DNA of 34,981 bases from Porogramme epimiltina (lineage: Eukaryota > Basidiomycota > Agaricomycetes > Polyporales > Polyporaceae), in contig FTLJ01001244.1 in assembly GCA_900155495.1 (NCBI GenBank), positions 1-34,981 of the forward strand, given 5' to 3'. The notes beneath the pieces are model-generated. The model saw only the letters and a list, made by a program, of their open reading frames with translations, was not told the origin of the DNA and made no database searches. The translations under genes were made by a program, and so were the position numbers. Positions 23,246 through 33,399 of this stretch are shown one piece after another (within the stretch, counting starts at the first letter, position 1; each line of letters begins with the position of its first letter).

Positions 23246-25589
23246 CGGACAAGGGGAGAGGGCGCGAAGGAGGCGAGAGGGGGGGGGCGTGCACCGTACG
23301 CCGGTGCGCGCGCGCCGGAGCGAAAGCTAATCCTGGCGCGACGCGTGTGTGCCCGGGGGCGGGCGCGCGAGCGAGTGAGTCGACGGGGTTCGAGTTCCGT
23401 TTCGGGCGCGCGCCCGCGTCGGATGAGGAGCGAAAGGAGAAAGGAGAAGGTTGAAGGGCTAGGGGGGCGTGGTGCGCCGCGTTCGCACGCGCAAGGCTGC
23501 CCGCGGTGTGGGTTCCGTGTACGGTGTGGGGCAGGGCACGACGCGACGCGCCGCGCCGGCCTCGAGGCTCGCCGCTCGCGGCACGGTGCAAAACGGGCGA
23601 GGGGAGGACACGATAATGACGGGGGGTCGGGGGCGTAGTGCCGCGCAGGACGCCTGTGACGTCCGCCGCACACACATCGGGGCGGCGGTTCGCCGCCACA
23701 ACCTCCCAGGGAGCCAGCCTTCTGTGCCGCCGCCGCCGCCCGCCCCGCCCTGAAGCGGCGAAGGCGCGGACGAGACCCTTCGAGGCCGCCAGTGCACCCG
23801 TGCACCTGCACACCCGCGCGCACCCCGCGCCCGAGCCCCACGGCGCGGTCGCGCGGTCACGAATTCGGCGCTGGCGCGGGTGGTGGCGCACACGCACGCG
23901 CACGGGTGGCAAGGGGGTCCGGCGGCGAGCCTGGGCTTCATAAATGTGCGGCGCGGCGGGAGAAAGGAAGGGAGAGCCGCGGGAAGCAGCTGCAGGAAGA
24001 AGCGGGCGGCGGAACGGATTCTAGCATGGGACGGCCGGGAACGCGGCGGCGCAAGCGGGCGAGCGGGCGGGTGGGCGTCGTTTCGTACGCGCTCCGACTC
24101 GAGAAGGCGCGCTCCCCGCCCGAGCCGCCGTTGGCAGCTCGCCACAGCGGGCGCTCGCCCGAGTAGCCAGACTCCCGCCGCGGCATGCGATGACGTCGCT
24201 GGGGTCCAAGAGGCGGCGGCGTGCAGCGCGAGCACGAGCACAAGCACGGTCACCCGCGCTTGGCGCCTCATGTCCCTCCCCTGCATGAACTGCGCCGATG
24301 TATCGTCCGCGCGACGGCGAGGGGGGATGGCGAGGGCTGCTTCGCGCAGGGAAGAAGACTCCCTTCCGCCGGGGAGCGCCTGGCGGATGTGGCAGGCGTG
24401 CGACCGATAGGCGTTTGCGCGTCCGTTGGCGCGGCCGGGTGCGCACCTCGGAGGAGGCTCGGGAGGATCACCTGCCCGCGTCGCCTGCCACCCCTCGCCC
24501 CCTCGCGCCCCTTGAGCGCGCGCGGGAGGGAGGGGGCGACGCGGGCGTGGTGCGGTCACATGGCCGCTCCTTTGTGTTGTTGCTGCTCGCGGGACGGCGG
24601 GTGGGTGTCCCTCGTATCGCGCCTGGGGTCTGGAGTCCGGCCTGGGCGCGGAGGAAGGGCGCGGACGCACCGCGCGCGAGGGGGAGAGAAGGAGGGGAGA
24701 AGGAAGGAACGGAGAAGGCAGGTGGGGCTATCGATGGGGGCGAATCTGGCGCGCTTCCCCGGCTCGATTGTCTCTCTGCCTTCCTGATCGTCTCTCCGCC
24801 CCGCCGCGCAGGCCCTGATGATCCCTCGAGGACTGTGGGGCAATAGCAATAAGTGGTAACGTGCGTACGGCACGCGTCGCGGCCTCGCCGCGATAGCAGG
24901 CCGCGCCCGTGCCTGCATGTTCGACGCGCCTGCACGCCGCCATTCAGAAGAACCCTGTAAAACCCGCTCGCAACGCAACGCGGGCGCCAACCGGTCACTG
25001 TCGCGCGCGCGCGGCGAGACAGCGAACGCGCCGTAGGGGGAGGATGCCGTACGCACCGTCGCACTTCCTGGTCACAGGCCCGCTGGAGAAACATTTCAGC
25101 GGCTCGAGCAGCGAGCGGCGCAGGCGCCCGCGCCCGCGCGTGCGCGGTCCCATGCGCGGAATGTATGGCTGGCAGCCCGCTTCGCGCGCGACGTGTGCCC
25201 GCGCAAGGGACGCGTTCTCCTGCCCTCCGCGCCTTCTCGCCAACGTAAAGTCCGTGAGCGACCGCGATACGCCCTCGACGTCCGGCATTCAATATTCATG
25301 TGTGGGCGTGCGGGCGCGCCGTGCACGCCAGGCGATATGGATATGAATCGCGTACTTGACAACGCCCGAGTAGGGGTTGTGGGTGCTGATTTTGGAGTCC
25401 GAGATAGGATGGAGAGGCGCCGGGCACTTCGCGGGCGGAACCCGTGCCCATCCAGATATCGACGACACGCGCGGGCGTCGCCTGGGAGGGGGAACGAGCC
25501 CACGCCCGCGCCGCCTCCTCGATACGACCCGCGCCTCGCCCGCGCCATCCCCACAGCAAATCGCGCGACGCGACACGACGTGGGGTAGT

Positions 25590-25628
25590 GGCGGCGGCGG
25601 CGGCGGCGACAGCAGCAGCAGCAGCAGC
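25590..25628. repeat. Triplet repeat, GGC then AGC
   Basis: About six GGC units are followed, after a short interruption, by six AGC units. In the best minus-strand frame this gives poly-Leu and poly-Pro-like runs, so it does not support a real gene by itself. Confidence 0.85.
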
Positions 25629-27244
25629 ACGAGCGACGGTCGCGCGACGCCCGCACGCAGCGCAGGCTGAACAAGACACAGGACGGCGCGCGCGGACCCG
25701 CCGGGACGGTACGCGGACACACCGAGCCCGCGGGCCCGCCCCTCCCACTCGCGTCCAACCTGTTTCGCCCGTCGGCGGTGCGCGCCGCCCTGCGTCGTCC
25801 GGACGGGCGTGCGAGGCGGGAGCACCGCTCGCGAGCCCGCGGTGCGGTACGCACACACGCCCTGCGCGGCGCGCCCTCGACGCGGGGGCGCGGCCCGGAG
25901 ACGTGGTCCCGGGCCTGCGTCTGAGGCGCCCGCGCGTGCGCGTGTGCGTACGTGCGACGGGCGTGCGCGCCTCCGCCACCGCTGTCGACGTCGTCGCCGT
26001 CTTGTCGTCTTGTCGTCGACGCCGCGCCTGCTCCCTAAGCTTGGGGCGCGAGGCTGTAGCTGGGCGTCCCGCCCGCCCGCCCGCACCTCTGGTGTGAGCA
26101 CGCGCACGGCGGGTATCATGATGGCACACCCACCGTCGCTGATGTCTCAGCGTCCGCTGTCGCAGCTCTCAGGTCGCGGGTCGCGGCGGGCGCCCCCAAG
26201 CACGGAAATTGCGCGAGGGAGAGCGAGCGCGAACGCGGCCCTACGCGGCCGGCTCAGCCTCCCGAGTCCGAGCGCGCGAGGGGCGCGAAGGTGGAACCTG
26301 AGTAGGACCGGCCGCGCGCCCCGCGGCGCGCGCTCGGTTGGCGGCTGGCGGTGGTGGGTGAGTACACACGCAGCGTCCTGGCGCAATGAAGCAAGTAAAT
26401 GAATTCGTGAAACGGAGGCGGATCACGCGCGATGAAGCTCACGCACCTGGAGCGCACGGGGGATCTTGTGTGGCCGTTGGCGGGCGAGGAGAAGATCCAG
26501 GGGCGTCGGCAGGGGCGATCGGACTGCGTGCGTACATGCGTGCAGTAAGTATTGTTGAGGGGGGCATCCACGGGCGGCGGGCGCTCACGAGACCCCTCCC
26601 CTTCTCCTCGGCGCGCCGCTGCTGCTGTTGCTGCTACCGCCGCCGCCACATCAAGCAGGCCTTGCGTCGATTGGAATTATACTGGAGGTGGGGTCTCCGT
26701 GCGACGCGGAGCTGAAACTGATGCGGGACCGAGCTCGCTCGCTCACGACACGATATGACACGACAGGGGGCGCGAGGCGGGGTAGTGTGCGTCCGTGCCT
26801 GAGGCCTGAGGGTGGCCACGGAATTTGGAACGCGCAAATGGGGACCTGGAAAGCCGGACCGCGTCCGCGGGGTTGCGTTCTGGCGCCGCCGCGCGAGGCG
26901 CCCGGGTTGCGCCTGGTCGGTGGTGCCCGGTCCCCGCTCTAACCAGCACTGGCGGTGAGTGGGTGGGTAGGTGGGTACACAGCAGCCCGCTCGGGCGGAG
27001 CAGGCGCGCCCGATGCGAGCTCGTCCGCTCGCGCGCTTCCGCGGTCGCGCCGCAGGGGACGAGGCAAATCCGCGGCCCACGAGACGTCCTTCGCGCCCCC
27101 CTAGGAGGAGGCGCGGTGGGAGCGGGCCCTCCAAATGCGGCGCGCGCCGCGCCTGGGCCGCTCGACCGCCGGTCCCGAAAGATGCGCGCGGTGCCGCGCG
27201 CGACGTGGGAAGCGGGCGCGCGTGGGAGCGGGGGCCGCCGCACT

Positions 27245-27270
27245 GGGGCTGGGGGCTGGGGGGCTGGGGG
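27245..27270 (+). other. Regular G-quadruplex array
   Basis: Four G runs of four, five, six and five bases are separated each time by CT. The regular spacing is close to ideal for a parallel quadruplex with two-base loops. Confidence 0.8.
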
Positions 27271-27934
27271 TATGTGCCTTCGACGACGTTCGATGGCCGG
27301 CGTTCGACGTTCGACGTTCCGTGGCAGGACGAGATGGGATAGATTCGAAGGGCCGCGGCTGGGCGCGCGGGGGCCTGGGCTGCGGGCGCGCGTGCGGACG
27401 CGCCACGGCCGTCGGGGGGCGTGCGGTGCGGTGTGGAAAGGAGGTGAAGGTGAAGGGCCAGGGGGAGGGGTGGGAGGGGAGAGACGCAGCGGCGAAGGGC
27501 GGTATGGGCAAAACAGCCTGCGCTGGCCACGGCGGCGGTGGCCTTCCTCCTCCTTCCAGGCTCCAGGGGACTGCGCCGCGCCCGCGGTCGAGCGGTTGCG
27601 GAGCCGTTTGAAGGCGCCCTGTCGTGTTCCCTGTGCCTTCAGAGCTTCACCCCGCGCCGGCCGGAGATGGCGCTGTGGCAGCGCCGGAGAATCGAGCTTG
27701 CGGGTGCGGTGGGCAGCCACGCACGACGACCTAAACTAGTACGCAGAGAAGGAAACGTCAGCTCGCTGTATGGGCAATATCGTATGATGAGGACGGCCGA
27801 ACTCACCCTCCGCGCTGCGGCCCCTTGCGAGCTTGTCGGAGCCGTGTGTGGCTGGAGCAGGAGCAGCTTGCGTGCCATGGGGGGATCGGACAGGGCATCC
27901 CGGCGGCATCCCTGCCCCGATCGCCCGCGCCCGA

Positions 27935-27954
27935 TGTCTGTCTGTCTGTCTGTC
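27935..27954. repeat. TGTC tetranucleotide repeat, five copies
   Basis: Five perfect TGTC units within GC-rich DNA; a simple microsatellite. Confidence 0.9.
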
Positions 27955-28026
27955 GAGCGCCCCCGCCGCCGCTGCTGCTCCTCGCGCTGCCGCCGCCACC
28001 ACAGGCTCCACCATCTGGGGGGAGCA

Positions 28027-28574
28027 TCACGTCGGAGCCGCCAGCCTCTCAGGAGCGAGCACGCCCAAGAGATCTCCCACCGTCTGCGCGTTGGAGATCC
28101 CATAGGCGCGCGTTCGGTCCCGGAGCGCAGGGAGCCGTCCCATCAGCGCGTCGCACCCGCCCGGGGAGCTCGACGGCGCGACGGGCCAGGCGGGCTGATG
28201 ATTATGATGATGATACCTCCCCCCCATGGCTGTGCCGCGCCGTTCTCCGGGTGTGTGTGCACGTACGTACTGCGCGTGCGCCTGTTGTGTCTCTGGTGTG
28301 GTGTGCATCCCCCTCGTCGCGATCGTGATCGCTGGGCAGCCTGGGGAGCGCGGCTCGATCGTCCAACTGAGCCCCGCCGGGGGCTGCTCCTGCTTAGCCC
28401 ACGAGGCCCACGCCGCTGTCGGCGCGCCGGTGCTCGGCGGGGCACCCGGCACGCCGTCAGACAAGCTCGCGCGCTCCTGGTCGCCGGGCGAGCCGTTCGG
28501 GGAGGAAGCACGGGCCCGGGGGCAGGGAGAGGGGAAGGGCAGCGTGGGCTCCGTGGTGGCACGACGGACGGCGC
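28027..28574 (-). CDS. Candidate 3' exons of an unrecognised spliced gene
   Basis: Two adjacent minus-strand segments read like a real protein end. The upstream segment, 28267-28574, follows a CCGCCCAG acceptor and encodes a Ser/Pro-rich stretch including SSPNGSPGDQERASLSDGV and AAWASWAKQEQPPAGLSW. A GTACGT donor at 28266 and a CATCAG acceptor (28195) join it in phase to 28027-28194, which encodes MGRLPALRDRTRAYGISNA, then QTVGDLLGVLAPERLAAPT and a stop. Codons end mostly in G or C and residue use is unlike the Arg-rich shadow frames. Upstream exons could lie at about 28750-29260 (for example LSPREGLPDLETLSGL near 29220-29265), but I could not fix them. A disordered regulatory protein such as a transcription factor is possible; the start is not known. 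Confidence 0.35.
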
Positions 28575-29982
28575 CTGGGCGGTGGGGACGACGGCGACAG
28601 CAAGGTTCAATAAAGGTGCACCGGGCGTGCCTGCTCGCGCGAGGACCGCGGCGGCAGCGGGCAGCGGCGGTGGCGGGCCCGCGCGCGAACGAACCTCTCA
28701 GGAGCGGCGCAAATGTGAACGCTGCAGCAGCTGCGAACGCAGGACGCGAGCACGGGCGCGGCGCGTCATATGCGCTGTGTCTCCCGGGCGCGACCTTCCG
28801 CGCCTGGGCCACGGGACCGACTGGGAGGGTATGGGCATCGGGAAGGTAGGGCGGGAAGAGAAGGGCGCGGGTGCGGGACCGGGGCACATGGGCGCACGGC
28901 ACGCCGCGGCGCTCAGGCAGCCTGTCGAGACGCACCCGTCGTGTCATCGTCCACCTTCGCGTTCGGATTTCGAAACGTACTTACGTCGTACCGTCGCACG
29001 GGCGTCCGTACAGCCCGCGCACCCACCAGGCCACCAGACCTCCAAGGCGGCGGCCAGGAACTCACCAGCAGCTCTGGCGGTGGGAGCGCGCGCGCGGCGG
29101 GCCCGGGAAAATCAGCGGATGTGCCTCAGCTCGCGGGCCCGCATCTGCGTCTGCATCATCATCCGGTCCCTCCTGCGCCCAGCCCAGCCACCCGCGGCCT
29201 GAGCACATAGTGAGACCTGAGAGCGTTTCGAGATCTGGAAGCCCCTCCCGCGGGGAAAGGTACTGCACTTTAGATGCGTCGCGCGCGCCTGTGCGTGACA
29301 GGTGCGTCCGACAGCACGCGCGAGAGTTGCCCGCTCCTCCAACAAGTGGTGGTGGCAGCCTGCCCGTGGCGGGCCGCCCGCGCCCTCCCTCGTTCCTGCA
29401 GAATGAAGGCGTTTCGCTTGGCCGTGGGTGCATGTACGGGCGGCGCGCAGCGGACTCATGCTCGTACGGCTTCGTGTGTGGCCGTCGCGGCTTCGCAATC
29501 ATAATACAGCGCGGGGGTGTGTGTGGCGGACACGGGCGCTGCGGCGCGGGTCGGGTGGACCAGGGGGGTGCGTGCGCTGCATTTCCGCTGCTCAGCTGCT
29601 GCGTCCGCGCACCCCGTGAGGGCGCACATGCCCCCCCCCCCGCGGGTGGGTGGGTGGCCCACTCGGTGCTCGAGTTCCTTCAAAAACTTTCTATGTGTGT
29701 GGCCAGGCGGCAGCGGCAGCGGCGGTCCCTCGCGGTCGCGGTCACGGTCGAAGATCGCATCGCCGCGTCCCCTCAGGCAGGCTTCCTCCAGCGTCCGCGT
29801 CCGCGTCCGAGCCTGCCTCCGCGTCCGCACCTGCCCGTGTGCGTCATCACGCTCACCCCTCCGCGCACTCCGCACGCTCCGCCTCCGAAGTCCGTCCCCC
29901 CGAGGTGGCTTGCACCCCAAGGCGCGCGGGGCCGGACGTCCGAGCCTCCCTACCCCGCAGATCCCTCTTCGCCTCGCCCCAG

Positions 29983-30010
29983 CGCACGCACGCACGCACG
30001 CACGCACGCA
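29983..30010. repeat. CGCA tetranucleotide repeat, seven copies
   Basis: Seven perfect CGCA units; a simple microsatellite in GC-rich DNA. Confidence 0.9.
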
Positions 30011-30750
30011 GAAAACCGCGCCGATCAGCTCGAACGGGCCCGCTGGGAACCGCCGCGCGGCGCGTGACCTGGGCCTTCACCTTCATCTGGCAGAACAGAG
30101 AACAGAAGAGGCGCCGTTTCGCCCAGCGCGGCCGACGCGCGTCCGAACCCGCTCGCCTTGGCGCGGAAAGGCAACTCTCGCCGTTGCGCTCCCCAAGCAC
30201 AGGAGAGAGAGCGCGCGAGGCCTGGGAGCTGAGGAGATCTAGGAGCGCGGCCCGTGATGGCGATGTGGGCTTTGGGGCCCTGGGCGATCGCGCCCCCTGG
30301 CTACTGCTCCCACCGCGTCCGCATCTGAATCGCTGGCCGATGGGCTGGCTGGCTCCAGCTGTCCCGCGGCGGGCCTCAGCAGACCCCCGTGTGTCCGTCT
30401 CTGTGTGTTCGTGTGCACGCGTGGGCATGGGCGGGTGGCGAAGGCGGGCGACTGGTGACTGGTGACTGGGATCGGAAGGGCGCTGTCAGGCGGGGGGGAG
30501 GGGCTGGCTGCGTCGAAAAATCGGAAGGGGGGCTCGAGGAGAATACGGAATAGAACTGAATAGAATAGGATGGGATGCACGAACGAACGAACGCGTCCGG
30601 GACAGATGCGCGCCGCTTATGGGAGGTGCGCGGCGCGGGCATCGCGCCAGACTGACATCCCGTCTTCTTCCGGCGCGGCGCGGGGAGGTGGGGGGGGAGG
30701 CCCGGGGCAGCTGAGATGTGGAGCGAGACGTCACGTCGGGCGCGAGCATA

Positions 30751-30781
30751 TGGGGTGGGATGGGATGGGATGAGATGGGAG
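30751..30781. repeat. GGGAT-type array, left arm
   Basis: Several imperfect TGGGA/TGGGAT units in a row. A matching array in the opposite orientation lies 1 kb away at 31776-31813, so the two could pair. Confidence 0.75.
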
Positions 30782-31775
30782 GGGGATGTGCACGCAGCCC
30801 AGCTGGTTGCAGTGCCATTGTGGACGCGGGCGGCGATTGCACGAGCGATCGCCCGAGGCCTGTGTTTTGCGAACGCGCACCGCCTGCATGCACCCCCTCC
30901 CCGTCCACCCGTTCGTCCACCCATCCGTCGGACGTCCATCCGCCCGACCGACCACCTAGATAGCGTTCGCTCGCGTCCGCGCGCTGACGCCGCGAGAAAC
31001 GGGGAGGACGCAAACGCAAAAAGGGAGGGTCAGGGTCACCAACGCTCGGTCAACCGGGGCCACCGGGCGGCAAGCGGGCGACACCGCGCGCGCGCGCGGC
31101 GTCAGATGGCGGACGTGGACGCGGACGGCACGGCCGAGGGGTGAGAAACGCGCGAACACAAGAACACAAACTGGTGCTAAGGGGCTTGAGAATCGGGAGC
31201 GTTGGGAGAATTAGGAGCGTTGGGAACGTTGGAGCGAGATGCGAGCTGTCGAGCAGCCGGGAGCTGGCGGCGGCGGAGGGCCACACAAGCGCCGGCGCCA
31301 GCCAACCGCCAAACAGCCACAGCCGCGACGGCGGACAAGGCAGCTGCTGGATCCTGCCAGATGCCAGGTGCCACCACCGCCCCGCTAAGGACGCCTGCCA
31401 CGCCCCCGCTGCGCCCCCCGGGGTGCGGCTCCGAGCGCAGCGCAGCGCAGGAACGGTCCCCCCCATCCACCCACTTCGTGATCATCCGCCGCTCGCCCGG
31501 AGTGGGCAGCCGAGGAGTGGTTGGGGTGAGTAGGAAGGGGTATGGGAGGGGATGGGAGGGGCGAGCTGCAACGGCGCACCCACGGTCGCCCCTTCGCGCG
31601 CGATGATCATCGCGTCCGCCGCGCCCCGCGCAGAGCCTCGCGACAGCTCGAGGGGGAGAGGGGGGGGCAGAACGAACACCCCCCTCGGTGCCCCACCGCG
31701 CGCGTGTGCCCAGGTGACCGACCGACCCCCGCCGCGCGCGGGCGCGCGTCCCACCCCTCTCCATCCATCGCGCCC

Positions 31776-31813
31776 CAATCCCATCCCACCCCCATCCCAT
31801 CCCATCGTATCCC
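31776..31813. repeat. ATCCC-type array, right arm
   Basis: Repeated CCCAT/ATCCC units, the reverse complement of the array at 30751-30781, with one CACCCC interruption. Confidence 0.75.
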
Positions 31814-32472
31814 AGCGCACCCCGTCGTTAGCGGCGTATCCCCGTCGCACCCCCCTCGTCGCATTCCATCTGCGTCGCTAGCCGCGCGCCCCCCGGGGGC
31901 GTGGGTACGGAGCGTGCACCGTGCGCCCCCGCGCGCGCGAGTAAGTCCATATTGCCATATTGTCGACGTCGCGCGCACCATCCATATCGTAACACCCGTG
32001 CTGCGCGCGCCCCCGCGCCGCCGCCTGGCGACCGAGAAGCCGCGCCCATATCCACGCCGCGCGCCGCCCGTCGCCCCTTCTGCTCTTGTAGGGCGCGCGC
32101 CGCCCACCAACCGCCAGCCACCAGCCACCAGCCAAGTAAGTACTTACCAGGCGGGGAGACCCCCTCTTGTGGAGGGCGTGGGCGTGGGGGAGTGAGACCG
32201 CGTAGTAGCGCGCCGCGCCGCGCTACGCGACGCGACGACGCCGCACTGGCACGTTGGCACGTCCATGCATCCATGCCGCCCCCCCCCCCAGCACCCGCCC
32301 GTTCGAGCCGCCTTCTCAGCCCCGAGCCGTCTTCTCAGGTCTCAGCCCCGAAGAAAGGAGCCCTTCCCCCCCTCCCCGCGCGCCCGCCCCGCCGCCGCGT
32401 GCTCTCCTCCGCCGCCCGCCCCACGCGCCCACACGCGCACGCGCGGCGATGATGCAATGCTTTCATATTCAA

Positions 32473-32488
32473 TATACCGAAAGGTATA
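32473..32488. other. Short hairpin with GAAA loop
   Basis: TATACC, loop GAAA, GGTATA: a perfect 6-bp stem closed by a GNRA-type tetraloop, inside a 70-bp AT-rich island in otherwise GC-rich DNA. It might mark a transcript end or a structured RNA, but nothing nearby decides. Confidence 0.45.
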
Positions 32489-33399
32489 CCGCGCCAATAC
32501 AACAATACAATTGCGACAACAATACAAATGCCGACCCTCGCCGCCAGCGAGTTTTTATTCACACGCGTGCACATGAGGAGGGTGGTGTGTGCAGTCCAAA
32601 GACGTTCGGTTTCGATTTTTCATTTCTGCGCGCAGCGTAATGCGGTGGTGGTAACGGTGGTGGTAATGGCGGTAATGGTTCGACTAAGGTACAGCGCCTC
32701 TGCGGCGTCGACTGCTGGCTAACTAGATACACGAGGGTGGGTAGTGGGGGCGGCGGCGGCGGCGGCAGACCGCTGCTGTCAAAATGGTAGGTAGGCCGCC
32801 TGCGCCCCGGAGGGCGAGGGGCAGGGCGATAACGTAGTGCGAGATGCGGGAGACGAGGCGTGCGTGCGTGTGCGTACACGTACGGCGAGTATAGCGGGCG
32901 CTGGGGCGTGATGTAATGTAGCGGATTATGCGGCTCTACGCATACGTACTCGGACATGCGGGGTGCTGGGAAAATGTGCGGGTGTGGCAAGACAGGCAAG
33001 GGGCTGGGTGGAAGGCGGACAAGAGGGGGCAGTGGAGGCCCGCGAGCCTCGGTCATCGGGGGCGCCGCGCCGCGCCCCGCGCGGGGCGGGCGACGGGCAA
33101 GGCGGGAGAGGGGGAGTGGGTAAGGGCCAGGGCGGCGGCGGCGCGGACGTGCGTGGGCAGCCGGGAGGGCGGATGTGCCGAAGGGGAGGGTGCGGGGGCG
33201 GGATGCTGGGTGGAATAAAAATGCGAAGCGATGCGTGTGGGTATGTATGCGAAGACGTCAGGCGATGGTTGCGTCGGCCAAGGAGCCGGTGGGAAGAAAG
33301 GGCGTGCAGGTGCGTGGGACGGCGGGGCGAGGGCGTGCGCGGGGGCGCGCGCGAGGGAGGGTGTCGCGGCGGAGGCGGGGCAGGAATGGGGGGTCCGCG

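Larger units (their letters stand above)
17341..26100. other. Very GC-rich stretch without a recognised gene
   Basis: About 8.8 kb, CpG-dense, with overlapping open frames on both strands that are Arg/Ala/Pro/Gly-rich and carry no domain I recognise. Landmarks: an AACG-type repeat near 18520-18545; a possible plus-strand exon pair with a GTAAGT donor at 19553; a pyrimidine-rich run at 21285-21420; an AT-rich island at 21620-21665; a G-quadruplex motif at 21942-21970; a perfect inverted repeat at 23223-23245; and a GGC/AGC triplet repeat near 25590-25628. Confidence 0.5.
26101..28026. other. GC-rich stretch, no resolved gene
   Basis: Long frames on both strands are low-complexity. It holds a strong G-quadruplex motif at 27245-27270 and a TGTC repeat at 27935-27954. 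Toward its end the minus strand shows an intron-like arrangement near 27808: GTGAGTTCGG donor, GCTGACG branch-like sequence and a TAG acceptor near 27740. This may belong with the candidate locus at 28027-28574. Confidence 0.4.
28575..33399. other. GC-rich stretch, no resolved gene
   Basis: About 4.8 kb. Besides possible upstream exons of the 28-kb candidate it contains a CGCA microsatellite (29983-30010), a run of about 11 C near 29631-29641, two GGGAT-type arrays in opposite orientation (30751-30781 and 31776-31813), several short repeats of GGGAGCGTTGG type near 31195-31235, an AT-rich island with a GAAA-loop hairpin (32473-32488), and a GGC repeat near 32748-32766. The stretch 32640-33399 probably holds the 3' flank of the zinc-finger-like gene. 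Confidence 0.45.

Noticed and set aside
23380..23420. TTCGAGT-containing sequence resembling a tRNA B box
   Set aside because: The T-arm cannot form five pairs and no A box or acceptor stem could be matched.
22566..23912. 448-residue minus-strand open frame
   Set aside because: Composition-driven, His/Pro/Arg-rich, no motifs; several other frames are open over the same bases.
28690..28760. Plus-strand KCERCSSCERR, resembling a zinc-cluster
   Set aside because: Spacing does not fit Zn2Cys6 and the strand disagrees with the intron signals nearby.
27538..29202. 554-residue plus-strand open frame, the longest in the window
   Set aside because: Low-complexity and opposite to better coding-like text on the minus strand near 28.0-28.6 kb; no family recognised.
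22980..29690. GAAAGTTTTT near 22994 and its reverse complement near 29683 as inverted repeats
   Set aside because: The shared sequence is only about 11 bp and the flanks do not match; likely chance.
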